Assembly (NCBI RefSeq): GCF_000004195.4
Contig: NC_030678.2
Location: 82,186,904-82,250,903 of the forward strand
Direction of reading: 5' to 3'
Length of the DNA: 64,000 nt
Origin: Xenopus tropicalis
Taxonomy: Eukaryota > Chordata > Amphibia > Anura > Pipidae
The notes under the pieces are model-generated. The model worked only from the letters and a program-made list of their open reading frames with translations. It did not search any database and was not told the DNA's origin. This document shows, piece after piece, positions 12,644 through 24,639 of the stretch (positions are counted from its first letter, which is position 1; each line of letters starts with the position of its first letter). The translations under genes and the position numbers were made by a program.

Positions 12644-13965
12644 ATGGCCCGTGGACAGCAAAAGATCCAAGCTCAGCAGAAGAATGCCAAGAAACAAGCA
12701 GAAAAGAAGAAACATGGCAATGATCAGAAGGCCGCAGCTAAGGCTGCACTGGTATTTACCTGCCCTGTGTGTAGGGTAAGAACCCCTTATTCAATCGAAT
12801 GCGTTTTAATGCTCATTAGAATTTTTATCTGTGTACAATGAGGCCTTCTATTAACCAATAGTGTCATTTTTAATTGTTTTAATATATTGTGTCTTACCAA
12901 GGATTCATTTTGAGTTTTCAAAGACCAAGCCTTTGTTTTTTTTGTTTTTATTAGTGTGTGGGGAGCATCTGTGTTTGACTGGGTTATCAAATATGATGTT
13001 TGGCCTTCCGTTGGTGCTATATAATAGTCTCTACTCCTTATGGAAGGCTTTCCCCAACATTTTAGAACATTGTTTCTGGAATTGTTACAGTCAGCCACTA
13101 GAGCAGGGATCACCTTTTTCACATCTGAGCCACACTTGAGTTGGGGAAACAACACAAGTATGAAAAATGTTTATGAGGGTGCCAAAAAAGGGTGATTGTG
13201 ATTGGCTATTTGGTAGCTCCTATGTGGACTAGCAGCCTAAATAAGGCTCTGCTTGGCAGTATACCTGGTTTTTATGCAACCAATGCTTGCCTCCAGTCCA
13301 GGAATTCAAAAATAAGTACCTGCATTTAGGCCAATGGGAGCAACATCCAAGGGGTTGGTGAGCAACATGCTTTTTAGCCAAACTTAATAGTTGCCATTAC
13401 ATGTTCAGGTATGTAGTGTTCTGACATTCACTAAATCCAGTCTGGTCTGCCAGCAAGTGAAGCATGATTCATAACTTCTGAGTTTGCTACGCTCTACATA
13501 CTTCAGCATTTGGTGGTCTCTTTTGTGAGCTTGTGTGACCTAACACTTCTTGTGAGTGAACAGTTCTTGCTTCTAGATGTTGCTACTACTTCCCTGTCTC
13601 TTTACTTACCAATGGCAGCTATAACAGTGCAGAACAGACTTCCTGGAAATTTGGCATCCTGTGATCCAACATTGAAAGTAATGTTGCATCAAAACATTAA
13701 TGTTTGTTGCTGTAGGTTACATAGACTCACTTGCCTTGTTTTGTGTGCATTTTGCACACAACCAAACAGTAATTATAGGGAATGTTGATTTAAAGCTCAA
13801 AATACAGCAGAATGATGTTTAATACATTATTCATGTTCTGAACCTTGTATTGCTTCCATTATATTATAGACACAGATGCCAGATCCTAAAACATTCAAGC
13901 AGCACTTTGAAAGTAAGCATCCAAAGTCGCCAATGCCCCCTGAGCTAGCAGATGTGCAGGCATAA
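12644..13965 (+). CDS. znf706: Zinc finger protein 706-like (SERF/4F5-type N-terminus plus one C2H2 finger)
   Basis: Two coding exons, 12644-12775 and 13870-13965, encode 75 residues. The ATG lies nine bases into exon 2 (acceptor AG 12633-12634). The N-terminus MARGQQKIQAQQKNAKKQAE is the 4F5/SERF-type basic, charged segment (about residues 1-36). One C2H2 finger follows: C40, C43, H56, H61 (CPVC...FKQHFESKH). The end PPELADVQA is identical to human ZNF706 as I remember it; that protein is 76 residues. Donor AGG|GTAAG at 12776 and acceptor ATTATAG at 13869 place the intron inside the finger, between R44 and T45. The protein is small and probably nuclear; its biochemical role is poorly known. 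Differences in the linker (EKKKHGND) suggest either the frog znf706 orthologue or a second, paralogous copy. Confidence 0.9.
12776..13869 (+). other. Intron of znf706-like gene with hAT-like fragment
   Basis: From about 13106 the sequence CAGGGATCACC, followed by a GAGTTGGGGAAACAACACAAG segment, resembles the left part of a common frog hAT element; the right end is not found. Open frames at 12861, 13510 and on the minus strand at 12787-13155 lie wholly in the intron and show no motif. Confidence 0.45.
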
Positions 13966-14768
13966 CAGAATCTTGAGGTAAGTCTAATGCAAAGGCATTC
14001 ATAGTATATGGCATTTATCAGTTAATTAAATAGTATTGTAGATCCAAAATAGTCAGGTAGTACCTACCATCTAAAAGGATAAGGTTAAAAGGGAAATGTG
14101 AAAAAGATAAATGTTTCCAAATACAGTTTGCTGTTTTTAAAATTATCAAATGACCCTTCGCTGTCCCTCGCTCACAAATGTTTTAAAATAACAGAGTGAC
14201 ACAAAGCTGCATGCTGAGATAGTTAGCTCTAATATGCTCTTTGGGCAAAGGGAGCCCATACCAGTGATATATCAGAGCTAACTGTCTCTAATAGAAAATA
14301 GATTACACAAAGACAGGATATAGGTTAGGAGATAATTAAGTTGATCTTACCTATGTCAGAAACCTACTGATTTTTTTCATCCATTGTATTAAGAATGTTT
14401 ATTTTCATGCAATTAATTTTTTTGTTTTGTTTTCATGGTTGCCTAATAAAATAACATAATTCTAAGTGACTTTTCAATATACAGCTTTTATAACGGTAAT
14501 TGTAAAGGATTTTGCAGTGTTTTTTCACATTTGAACAATGTAGCAGAGGCAAGTTCTACTCCTACCAAGATTTAAATTCCCACAATGCGTTGTATGCTTT
14601 TTTACAGGTCTTTTGAGAGGGGAATTATACCTACTCAAATAGCTCACTTAGCCCTTTTCCAATTTACTAGGGTTTTCTTTTAGTTTTCATGATATTAGCA
14701 GTTTTACATTGTTGCTGTCATAAGTTTCCAACTTGAATGTGTCCAGTGCCAGGTGGAACAACAGAAGC

Positions 14769-16640
14769 TTAAAGGAGAACTAAAGCCTAACTAAAGACTT
14801 AGGGTAGAAATGTTGTAAATTATGTTTTGTGCTTCTGTACTAGCCCAAGGCAACCACAGCACTTTAGCAATGAAGGTCTGTGCCCCCAGTAGCTCCCCAT
14901 CTTCTTTTCTGCTGCTTCATAGTAACATAGTAAGTTGGGTTGAATAAAGACATACGTCCATCACGTTCAACCATAATGCCTATATATAACCTGCCTAACT
15001 ACAAGTTGATCCAGAGGAAGGCAAAAAACCCCATCTGAAGCCTCTCTAATTTGCCGCAGAGGGGAAAAAATTCCTTCCTGACTCCAAGATGGCAATCGGA
15101 CCAGTCCCTGGATCAACTTGTACTAAGAGCTATCTCCCATAACCCTGTATTCCCTCACTTGCTAAGAATCCATCCAGTCCCTTCTTAAAGTTATATAATG
15201 TATCAGCCAGTACAACTGATTCGGGGAGGGAATTCCACAACTTCACAGCTCTCACTGTAAAAAATCCTTTCCGAATATTTAAATGGAACCTCCCTTCTTC
15301 TAAACGGAGTGGGTGCCCTCGTGTCCGTTGGAAGGACCTACTGGTAAATAAAACATTAGAAAGGTTATTATATGATCCCCTTATATATTTATACATAGTT
15401 ATCATGTCACCTCTTAAGCGCCTCTTCTCCAGTGTAAACAGACCCAACTTGGCCAGTCTTTCTTCATAACTGAGACTTTCCATACCCTTTACCAGCTTCG
15501 TTGCCCTTCTCTGGACCCTCTCTAACTCAATAATGTCCCGTTTGAGCACTGGAGACCAAAACTGAACAGCATATTCTAGATGGGGCCTTACCAGCGCTCT
15601 GTAAAGGGGAAGAATAACCCCCTCCTCCCGTGAATCTATACCCCTTTTAATACAGCTCAAAACCCTGTTTGCCCTTGCAGCTGCTGCCTGGCATTGCTTG
15701 CTACAGCCAAGTTTATTATCTACAAGGACTCCAAGGTCCTTCTCCATTAGGGATTTGCCTAGTGCAGTCCCATTAAGGGTATACGGGGCTTGCATATTTT
15801 TACATCCCAGGTGCATGACCTTACATTTATCCACATTAAATCTCATCTGCCACTTAGCTGCCCAGATTGCCAGTTGGTCAAGATCCTGCTGCAGGGATGT
15901 CACATCCTGGATAGAATTGACTGGCCTGCAGAGTTTTGTGTCATCTGCAAACACTGATACATTACTCATAATACCCTCCCCCAAGTCATTTATGAACAAA
16001 TTAAACAAAAGTGGACCCAGTACAGAACCCTGAGGGACCCCACTGAGAACCTTATTCCAAGTAGAGAATGTGCCATTAACAACCACCCTCTGTACCCGAT
16101 CCTGTAGCCAGTTTTCTATCCATGTGCAAACGACTTCACTAAGACCAATAGACCTTAGTTTAGAAAGCAGTCGTTTGTGGGGAACGGTATCAAATGCTTT
16201 TGCACATTCTCTGAGCTGCTGTCAGTTACTGAGTTTAGGGACCCACTCTAATTTACTATAAGATATAAATGTCACAAAATATGGCTGAAAAGTAATTAAC
16301 ACAGATGATTACTGCATGGCAGCTCTGAAACCAGTGCAGTCATCATCAGACTTTAATCATCAGCCCATTAGGATCAGCTTATATGACAAACAAACATCAT
16401 TTTCTTTGCTTGATAATTTCCGACGACCCCTAAGCTTAACTTCTCAACAACTGCTCAGAGCCCACTGAGCATGAGTGTCACAGACACGTCTAACAGAAGT
16501 GTCCAGTATGGTCACCCCCTGCGACAACTTTAAAGGACTGGATTATTACTACTATAGAGATGATTAACATTTAGGTGTGTTTTATAAGTTCATTATATAA
16601 AATATGGCATGTCTAGCCATATTCATTTTAAAGGTTTAGT
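14769..16640. mobile_element. T2-type MITE (TTAAAGGAGAACTAAAGCC family) split by a CR1 insertion
   Basis: The left part, 14769-14920, starts TTAAAGGAGAACTAAAGCC. The right part resumes at about 16212 (CTCTGAGCTGCTGTCAGTTA) and runs to about 16640, where the end is degenerate (TTTTAAAGGTTTAGTTAC). The right part matches 25520-25830 closely, including ACTACTATAGAGATG and CTCAGAGCCCACTGAGCAT-type words. The two halves are separated by the reverse-strand retrotransposon. Confidence 0.7.
14921..16211 (-). mobile_element. CR1/Rex1-like non-LTR retrotransposon, 5'-truncated, with reverse transcriptase
   Basis: On the minus strand an open frame (16086 to 15130, 318 codons) encodes the second half of a reverse transcriptase and its C-terminal region. 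It has GVPQGSVLGPLLFNLFIND, the catalytic FADD box (FADDTKL), the following DLGVLVD and ARANRVLSCIKRG segments, and YRALVRPHLEYAVQFWSPV. The frame extends further 5' to about 16202 as KAFDTVPHKRLLSKLRSIGL, carrying the first catalytic Asp. Upstream domains (endonuclease and ORF1) are absent. The 3' tail reads GTCTTTATTCAACCCAACTT and ends in a TTACTATG repeat, a tail style seen in frog CR1/L2-like elements. The long intact frame suggests fairly recent insertion, but with the 5' end lost it cannot move by itself. The frame carries its own stop at 15130. Confidence 0.88.
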
Positions 16641-17272
16641 TACTGATCTCTGTCCAGTTTGAAGGGCAGGGTAGTGTGGGGTTTCCCTGTTGCAAATTCA
16701 TGACATTAACAATATAAAACTGCTAATATCATGAAAACTAAGTATAAATTGCGAAAGGATTCAGGAGTGCACCCTGGGCAATTTTAACTGTCACTTTATA
16801 GCATACACTCACGTGTTGTTTTATAATGGGTTAATACATACAATCATTTTTAATAGTAACATAATTTTCCATTAACTGTTTATTTCTATATAGTGTGGGG
16901 TGGTGACGGTTTTATGCAGAACCTACCTTATAAAAACAGGTTCTCTAATGAGTCATGGGTGTTATTAGTCTTTAGAGGTTCTGAGCCTTAGTTCCCATGG
17001 CCATGTGGCGAACAGCGTTCCTATCTCTACAACGCAGCATTCAGACCAACCACTGTAGTCCAAGTTCCCTTCTGAAACCCACTGTTTCCATTACTTCCAG
17101 ATTTGGAGCTCTGATTTGAAATAATTGTAGTGATCAGGTTGCAAAACAAATAACTGCAGAGCACATTGAAACAATGAAAACCGTATATATATTCACTAGA
17201 AACTGTTGTGTAATAGGATAACTTTTTCCCCACTTTTGTCTTCTAGATGTGTCTTCGCTGATGAATGCACTG

Positions 17273-17278
17273 AATAAA
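17273..17278 (+). terminator. Poly(A) signal AATAAA, probable 3' end of znf706-like gene
   Basis: AATAAA lies 26 bases into the inferred last exon, followed by a GT/T-rich stretch. Confidence 0.5.
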
Positions 17279-17299
17279 TTGGGTTTGGAATCTTTGAGA

Positions 17300-19717
17300 G
17301 TGACTCCCATTTTTGGCTGCCCTATTACCTTCTCACCTTTCCTGTCCTAATGGAACTAGTGATGTGAGAATTTCTGGACTTTGTTTTCACAACTACTAAT
17401 GTGTAGTATTTTATAATCTTAAGTGTTTTCCCCCCTTTACACTATATTTTGTGCACAGGGTTTACTATAGGATGAGCTGCAGAGGTTGGGGCAAATACAG
17501 CAACTATTTTTTAACAGTCTGATAAGTTTATTAATAAACTGTGGTGCTTTTGCTAAGGTAAAATTGGAGCTGTTATCTGAATCTTTTGTTAAGCAGCTAT
17601 TCTGGGGTTACAGCAACAACTACTGGAAAGACATCTTAAAAGAAAGGCAAATCCAGTGCATAGCTCTATAAACCCATGTTTTTTCCCTCTCTATTGAACT
17701 TTCCCATTCTGTGGCTGCATCTTTATCTCGGAAAGTAGGGATTTCAAAGTGCCGACCACTGTCTTAGTTAACAAGCTGCCAAGTCTTTCCATCGCATGTT
17801 ACTTTGCTCTTCACCTGCCAACACCTCCCAGACAAACATGGAACCCCTCAGTAGGGACATTACAATCTTATTTATAAGGAGGCCCAATTATATGACTGTG
17901 TGTACAGTGCAGTATTGAATTATAGCCAAAATGGCAAGCATTGCTAGTATATGCCATTCTTACATGGAAAAATGAAAGGTTACCTTTCCAGTGCACATGG
18001 GCCATATTGGTTTTGAGTTACAATTGCACCCCACCCATAAAAGCGACTATTTTAATGTTCCATTCCATTTAATGCCCTTACAATCTGTAAGACCAAACCT
18101 TGTTCATTTTATTTTCTTCCTAGTTCTAATTCATTTATTGCTGTGCTGTTCAACCCTATGGATTGAGTGGAGAAAAATTATGCTACTATATTTGTATGAC
18201 TCTTGGAACTTTGTGGTTCATAATGCCCTTATCATGCTTTTGCAGAAACTGTTTTAACTAGGATTGTACCACTAAAGCAGCAGTACTCAAAATGTCCACT
18301 GGAACAAGTGGCTACCTGGAAGGAAAAGGAAATGTGCCAAATGTGCTTTTGGTGTCTCCGGTGGCATAACTCTGTTAATTACATACACATATTGCAAGAG
18401 TTTCAGGAATGAAAGGGTCAGTGAAGTTTAGGTACAACAGGTCATCTTTGGCATTTACCTGTTTTCTTTACCTAAACAATTCTCTATGATACAATATTAT
18501 TTAGATAATCAATCTTTTTAACTTGTGCTAAGGAACATTTCACTCAGCAGTCTGTTTCATGCTCTTACCCTAAGGAAGGGGCTGACTTCTCAGTCCTTCC
18601 CTTCAGAGGTTTTAATATGTCTTTCAGATGCAGTTATAAATAAAGAGGTATTTTGTGTAACTGCCAAAAAAAAACTTTCTGTAATAAAAGCTTAATTTGA
18701 AATGTATTTTGTGTTGTCATGTGCAGTTACATTTATGTTCTAAACTTCTACCCTTTCTATAGTGCATATAAAACTTTTAAACCTTTTTATTTTTTCAGTT
18801 TTTATCCACAGCAAAGTCTTATAACCCCCACAAATGTCCCTCCCTATAAAGGATTCCTCCTCAATTAGCCTATAGTGTTTTCCTACATCATGCAGTGGTT
18901 ATCAAGTTTATATTCCTAGCAATGGTGCAAGTTGGCTGCAGGAGTTACATGTAAGATGGGCTGGCTTGGGAAGGTCATAATTAACATTTTTGCCACAGTT
19001 GAATTGTGGGGGATTGCATCCAGGATGGTGTCCCTCACAAGATGCTATACTATGTGGGTTAGGCCCTACACCTAGGCTGCTGCAGTTCTCCTGATGTTGC
19101 CTTGTTTTATTGACTGCAGTTGTTGGCATCCTGCTTGCTTGGGATAGCAGATGTGTGCATGTCTGTATTGATGCAGTTTGATGACATCCTTAAGCGCATG
19201 TTGCTTAGCATGACCTGGAAGGACTTCTGGGCTACATCCTGTTTTACAGAGGATTCCATTCTGCTTACAGGTGCTGCAGCCCAGCTCAGAGTAGTTTCAC
19301 AAGTCATGCCCCCTCCTCAATGGAAAAGCCCGCAATATTTTATCTGCAAACAGAATCTACTGTTCTTATGTTGTTTGATGTATAATCCTGCCTCAGACAA
19401 CCACAAACCTTAGGAAAAATCTAAGGAGACTAAAAAGAAGCCAAAACAGCTGATGGCTAAAGTAAACTTGTGTTGCTGTGCTCACTCCTGATCATTTGGA
19501 GAAGCTGTGCACCACCGGTGGATAGAAGTTTTTAATTACTAATTTTCCTACAGTTAATTAATTTGTATCTTGGGTGAAACAAGATTATGCAAACTTGTGA
19601 TTCTGTATATGTTGCTCACTCTTCAACTGCACTACTGATTTGTGTTATGAGGATACTTCCTCCTGAGAGTCTGCACTAAATATTTAGAATTTGAGAAGGG
19701 AGAGTGTTCTGACTCTT
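17300..19717. other. Intergenic, no gene seen
   Basis: Mixed unique DNA with two AATAAA signals (18639, 18683) that may belong to longer forms of the upstream transcript. Frames at 17991-18257 and 19120-19413 are open but have no motif, start context or splice partner that I can support. Confidence 0.45.
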
Positions 19718-20169
19718 TTAAAGGAGAAAGAAAGGTAAAAGCTAAGTAAGCTTTATCAGAAAGTTCTGTGTAAATACAGCCATAAGCACTCACAGAAACA
19801 CTGCACTGAGTTCCCTGTCAAAAGATTTGTTGTCTGTTTTCCTCTGCCACAGACACGCAGCTCTCTCCTCTCTCCTGCTCCCCCCTCCCTCAAGAATGCT
19901 AAGAACTCACCCCCCCCTTAGGAATGTGGATCTGAGCCAATCAGCAGGAAGCTGACTCATAGTCTAACTAACTGAGCATGTACACTTGGTCTCAGTGCAG
20001 GAGTGAGGCATTATGGGAACTTTCTTTACAGAGCTCAGCGTTTTTTCTTCTTGTTTGGCTTCTGATCATCTGAACGGGAGAAATATGGGGACACTTAAGC
20101 GCACTATTGAGAGAACTGAAGGTATGCCTGCAGCTTGAGATTAACTCTTTATTAGCCTTTCCTTCTCCT
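19718..20169. mobile_element. T2-type MITE (TTAAAGGAGAAGGAAAGG family), uninterrupted copy
   Basis: Starts TTAAAGGAGAAAGAAAGGT and ends CCTTTCCTTCTCCT without a clear final TTAA. Its sequence is the reverse complement, without insertions, of the outer parts of the element at 40868-41919. It therefore shows the unoccupied state of both insertion points in that copy (for example CTTGG at 19984-19988). Confidence 0.75.
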
Positions 20170-20224
20170 GAGGAGCGCCTCCATGTCAAGCTAGTAGCTT
20201 TTTTTTATTTGCAAGTACTGTGGA

Positions 20225-20236
20225 GGGGGGGGGGGG
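20225..20236 (+). repeat. G12 homopolymer
   Basis: Twelve consecutive G residues; a length-variable tract. Confidence 0.9.
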
Positions 20237-20876
20237 TCATGTTGATGAGTCTATTATATGCAAAATTTGTGTAGTTTTTACTTGATCTTTGTGTCAACTG
20301 CCATGTGTTATAAGGGTCATTTACAATCACCCACTCAGTGTGCACAGTTAAAAAAAGGCAGCAGTCATTTTTTTTGGGGGGGGTACATGAAAATGGAGTA
20401 GAAGGGGACTGTAATTCAGCCATCATTACTATCCAGAAAATAACATAATTATAGTACAAGTTATCAATGGCAGGAACAAGAATAAAAAAAAGCCAGTCCT
20501 CAGTATAGCCTCCGTACAATAGGAGAGATTCTTTGCCACTTTATGCGCATGTGTGAAATGGGAAATATGTAATGATGTGACCCTGTCGTATACAAGTGGA
20601 TACTTAGGGCAAAGACACACAGAGTAGCAGCTACTTTTTCACAGCTACTAAACGCCAAAAAATATCTTGCCATAGGCAATACGGTTATCAGTAAATGATC
20701 AGCATTGTGTATTTTAGTAGGTGCTACTAGTAGCTCCTGTGCATCACAATTTTGTGTGTGTGTATATATAATGTGTGTTCAAAAAGGACACAGCACTCAA
20801 TCCTCATATGCAGTAATGCTTGTATTATATCAGATATATAATCAGGTACATTACCCCATCTGCAACGTTTGAGAGT

Positions 20877-20935
20877 ATCTCCACTCCTTTATCAGGCCAG
20901 GGACTTTATCCCTGGCTTGATAAAGGAGTGGAGAT
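20877..20935. repeat. Short hairpin, 27-bp arms
   Basis: Arm 20877-20903 (ATCTCCACTCCTTTATCAGG and on) pairs with 20909-20935 with one mismatch and a five-base loop. It is probably part of a frog repeat, since CTTGATAAAGGAGTGG-type words are common in such elements. Confidence 0.75.
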
Positions 20936-21408
20936 GCCCTGAAATCTGTGCTGGTGGACTACCAGTAAGAAAACACTTATTTGGTGGAATTTCTTAGCCT
21001 CCTGGCTTTTCTCTCAGTTCCTCAGTCGCTTTGTCAAGGACTCCCTCTGCTACTTGCAGTGACAGGCCCTCTGGGTCTTCCAAACACAGACAGGTTCCTG
21101 CTCTGTGCCCTGCGCTTAGAGACCTTTCTTAGCATTCTCACTTTAATTAAATACCTTTACACAGGACAAGCTTCCTGTGGAAAGTGAGCGCCAATATGTG
21201 AGCTGCACCACTAGAATGGATCACCTGGTCTGCCTGTTCCTTCCAGAACACTATAGCTCACTGGACCAGCAAAACTCTTTAAACAGATTGAAGCATTCTT
21301 TGTTTAGTAACATCTCCCACTATGGAGAACTTAAAGGGAAAGCTCATTTTTTGGCCTTTTTCTTGGGTCACTCTACCATAAAAAAAAAAAAAAAAATACG
21401 CACACACC

Positions 21409-21529
21409 TTCAAAGGAGCTGCACTCAGGTCTTATGCAAGCAAAGGATGTTTATTCAAACGTGAGACTGTCTCTCATTTGAATAAACATCCTTTGTTTGC
21501 ATAAGACCTGTGAGTTCGGCTCCTTTGAA
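21409..21529. repeat. Long hairpin, about 55-bp arms
   Basis: The arm starting TTCAAAGGAGCTGCACTCAG pairs with the arm ending GAGTTCGGCTCCTTTGAA. The inner part, CAAAGGATGTTTATTCAAA, pairs almost perfectly with TTTGAATAAACATCCTTTG around a small central loop. No TIR or TSD of a known superfamily was recognised. Confidence 0.75.
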
Positions 21530-21709
21530 CCACTATATATACATATATATTTTGTCAGTCCACTATATAGCGTTTGTTTTCTTTGAAGTTGGTCAGTTTT
21601 TTTGCAGTTTGTAGCTGTCATTGCAGGCCAAACATAAAAACAAACAAAAAAAATATATATGCATTTCCACTATATTATCTTGGTGTGCTACAGCTGATTA
21701 GGCTGCTGT

Positions 21710-21855
21710 AGGACAGGTGACTTATAGGCTGATGCACCATGAGGCTAATTCTCACAATGGTTCTGGTTACAGGCAAAGAAGGAGGCTGATTCCAGCTCAG
21801 GGGCTGTTTCTCCACAGGCCAAAAATCAGCCCTGTGTGGCATTAGCCTTATCCTT
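21710..21855. mobile_element. Partial MITE (GGCTGATGC... / ...GTGTGGCATTAGCC)
   Basis: Left edge TAGGCTGATGCACCATGAGG and right edge CCCTGTGTGGCATTAGCCTTA form loose inverted repeats like those of the MITE at 27417. The interior GTTTCTCCACAGGCCAAAAA recurs in altered form near 43545. Confidence 0.5.
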
Positions 21856-21872
21856 TGGTGTTGCTGTACCAC

Positions 21873-23327
21873 AATCCCTGCTCTGAGATGCAGCAGTTGC
21901 AGAGAGAGAGATATGGATGTTATTCAGGTAAATAAGACTCCTACAATATAGAAGCAAGCTTTGCTGGACACCTCTGTGCTGTTATAACAAAAGGCCATAG
22001 CATATGTCTTTATTAAAAGCTTCAGGGGCCCAATTTCAGGACCTGCAGACCATAAGAAAACTGAGCTTTAAGCTCTTAATCATAAACTGGAGTTGATAGT
22101 GCCAGTGACCTATTGCAATCCTGACCAGTTGCGGCTGGTTGAAGGGGACCAAATCCTTTTTCTGGGTTGATGTGGTTCCTTTTCACCAGCCGCAACCAGA
22201 CAGCCTATCCTTTTTTTGGCCCAGTCATAGTTCTCTAAATATACAAAGTTGTGTATGCTACAAATATTATATGCTTGACAGCCACTATATAAACACAGTA
22301 ACAAATACAAACCAGGAATCTAGACCAGCACATCAGCCTCTGAGCTAAATATAAGATCTTTAGAGCATCGAACTAAACCTTTGCACTAATGGTAGAATCA
22401 TTATAACACCAATAGGATAATTTCAAGGTTCTTACACTTATGTTTAGGAGTAAATTCATATCAATCAAGCAGAACTCAAAATTGTTTCTTGACAATATCT
22501 TCCTCTGTCCCAGGGTGCGCAGAACCAAACTGTGGCGCAGATGAAAAGGCAACCCCTTAGGTTACATACTTCTTAACATTCCATAGCATTTTCATTCAGT
22601 ATGGGCATATAAAGAAGTATGTGCCCTAAAGGTGGACATCAAAGCCACTGAAACATCTTCATCTAATCCAGGTTCTGTAGCCCTAAAATACAAAAAATGT
22701 TGGATTAGCATTAGTGTTTAAGGGGCAGATTTAACAAAATGTCAGTTTAGAGCTTAATACATAAAAACATTCCCATGTTCTATTCATTCTTATGGGATTT
22801 TTTTAAGTATATTTATCAATAGGTGAACTCTAACTTTCACGTAGGTGAGTTTTCATGTATTCAGCTGTAAGATCACATTTTGATAAATCTGCACCTAAAT
22901 GTAACATCGCCTTCCCTCTTTGGAAACTTTGTACATTATATTGTTCCTGCCAACCTGCTACAATTATTTTTCTTTTTTAAGACAAAAAGGAAGGTTAACT
23001 GTAGAATTCATGAATATGTCCTAATAATAATACTAATAATAGAAAGCAGATAATGTGGATCTTCCCATGTCAAGAATAAATAAGCAGGTTAACATTTCTG
23101 AATCTGGTTGCTGTTGGGCACACCAGTATTAGTGGGCAGCAGCAGTTAGGAGCAAACGTCATGCCTACTATACAAGTGTCAAATTTGAACAGTTAAATCT
23201 ATGTGCCCCCCATTGTTTTTTTCCAGATAGGTCAGGGTGTATAATCCGCTGTGCTGTCTTGCTCTGCTCACATCAGCGCTCTAGTCCTGGTGCACCTTTA
23301 TAATCATTTAATCAGGAATCAATATAA
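21873..23327. other. Intergenic, no gene seen
   Basis: Unique-looking AT-rich DNA. A small inverted pair, GCGGCTGGTTGAA and TTCACCAGCCGC, lies at about 22132-22195. No supported ORF. Confidence 0.45.
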
Positions 23328-23514
23328 GGGTGAAGACACATGGAGCTACTAGTAGCAGCTACTTGTCGTGGCTACTAAAAAAAGGCAATGCTGATCATTT
23401 ATTGATAATTGTCTCTGTGTGTTTTAGCAGAGGCAATTCTCATTATTGTCTATGGCAGGGTATTTTTTTGGAGTTCAGTAGCCTTGAAAATATTAGCTCA
23501 GTGTGTCTTCACCC
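23328..23514. mobile_element. Harbinger-like MITE, 187 bp, flanked by TAA
   Basis: Inverted ends GGGTGAAGACACATGGAGCT and TAGCTCAGTGTGTCTTCACCC. Flanked by TAA at 23325-23327 and 23515-23517, the 3-bp target type of PIF/Harbinger elements. Interior words AGCAGCTACTTGTC and TTTTAGCAGAGGCAATTC recur in the split copy at 25841-26878. Confidence 0.75.
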
Positions 23515-23683
23515 TAAAACATGTTTTCTCATGATCTCTGTTGGGTAACTAAGCTCTAGTGCATATATGTTGCCCTAGATATCATAGGTATAGCTATAAT
23601 TATAACTATAGCAGAGTGACGTGTACAGCATTGTTTCCATATAATATTATGAATTCAGCTGGATCACAAAGGGGCCTTTAATC

Positions 23684-23993
23684 TTAAAGGAACAGTAACA
23701 CCAAAAAATGAAAGTGTATTAAAGTAACTAAAATATAATGTGCTGCTGCCCTGCACTGGTAAAAGTTGTGTGTTTACTTCAGAAAGTCTACTATAATTTA
23801 TATAAATAAGCTGCTATGTAGCCATGGAGGCAGCCATTCAAAGGAGAAAAGGCACAAGCACATAGCAGATAACAGATAAAACACTATTGTATTCTACAGA
23901 ACTTATCTGTTATCTGCTATGTAACCTGTGCCTTTTCTCCTTTTTTCCAGCTTGAATGGCTGCCCCCGTGGCTACACAGCAGCTTATTATATA
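23684..23993. mobile_element. T2-type MITE (TTAAAGGAACAGTAACACC family), right end missing
   Basis: Left end TTAAAGGAACAGTAACACC is intact. Sequence follows the 425-bp copies up to CAGCAGCTTATTATATA and then stops abruptly, so about 115 bases of the right end are lost. Confidence 0.85.
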
Positions 23994-24112
23994 GTCATTG
24001 CAAAGGGATACACAGAAACAGAATAACATGCAGATAAGGCCACCAAGAACAATTCCCAATACTAAAGGGTAAAAATACAATGATTCTTATTTTAGAATAT
24101 GCACTGCAGTAC

Positions 24113-24630
24113 TTAAAGGACATGTAAACCCCACATCTTTCTACCATGTATATAAGTTGGGTACAGCTCCCCCACCCAAATGGCTTTATTTGTATTGCTT
24201 ACAAATTGCTTTCATCCCCTCCGTTTGCCAGCACCATCATATTTTCCTAAATCAAATAGTTTTCACGTGGTGGCCATTTTCCCCCTGACACAGCATCAGT
24301 TACATTTAAATCTGCAAACAGCATACATGCGCAAAGACCCTTATCTAGCATACATTTCATCAAGAATGCAGGCCCATACGGGCAGAACTGTCTTTGATAA
24401 AAAAGGTCTGGTTTGATTGAGCACTGTAATGGTTAAGCTGAGCTCAGGAAAGAAGGTTAGGAATAAAAAACAGGAGAAGACAGCTAGAGCAGAGTTTCTA
24501 TGGGAACCAGGATTGCTATCTTTTCATTGGCTGCTAGACTGGAGAGTGTATTTCGTAATCTGAGCTGAGAGGAACTGAGCATGCCCAGGAGCCAACAGCC
24601 AAAGTAAATTCCTAAGGGAGGGGGGAGAGT
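24113..24630. mobile_element. T2-type MITE (TTAAAGGACATGTAAACCCC family), right end not found
   Basis: Starts TTAAAGGACATGTAAACCCC. Interior segments such as CACATGGTGGCCATTTT-like and CTGAGCATGCCCAGGAGCC words are typical of this frog subfamily. The right end appears replaced by the GC-rich hairpin element that follows. Confidence 0.6.
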
Positions 24631-24639
24631 GTCTTAGAG

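Larger units (their letters stand above)
13966..17295 (+). other. 3' UTR exons and intron of znf706-like gene
   Basis: The stop-bearing exon runs to a strong donor, GAG|GTAAGT, at 13977/13978, only 12 bases after the stop. A matching acceptor with a pyrimidine tract (CTTTTGTCTTCTAG) ends at 17246. The exon from 17247 contains AATAAA at 17273-17278. An intron in the 3' UTR directly after the stop is, from memory, also found in mammalian ZNF706. AATAAA at 18639 and 18683 could extend the transcript. The intron carries the T2/CR1 insertion pair. Confidence 0.6.
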
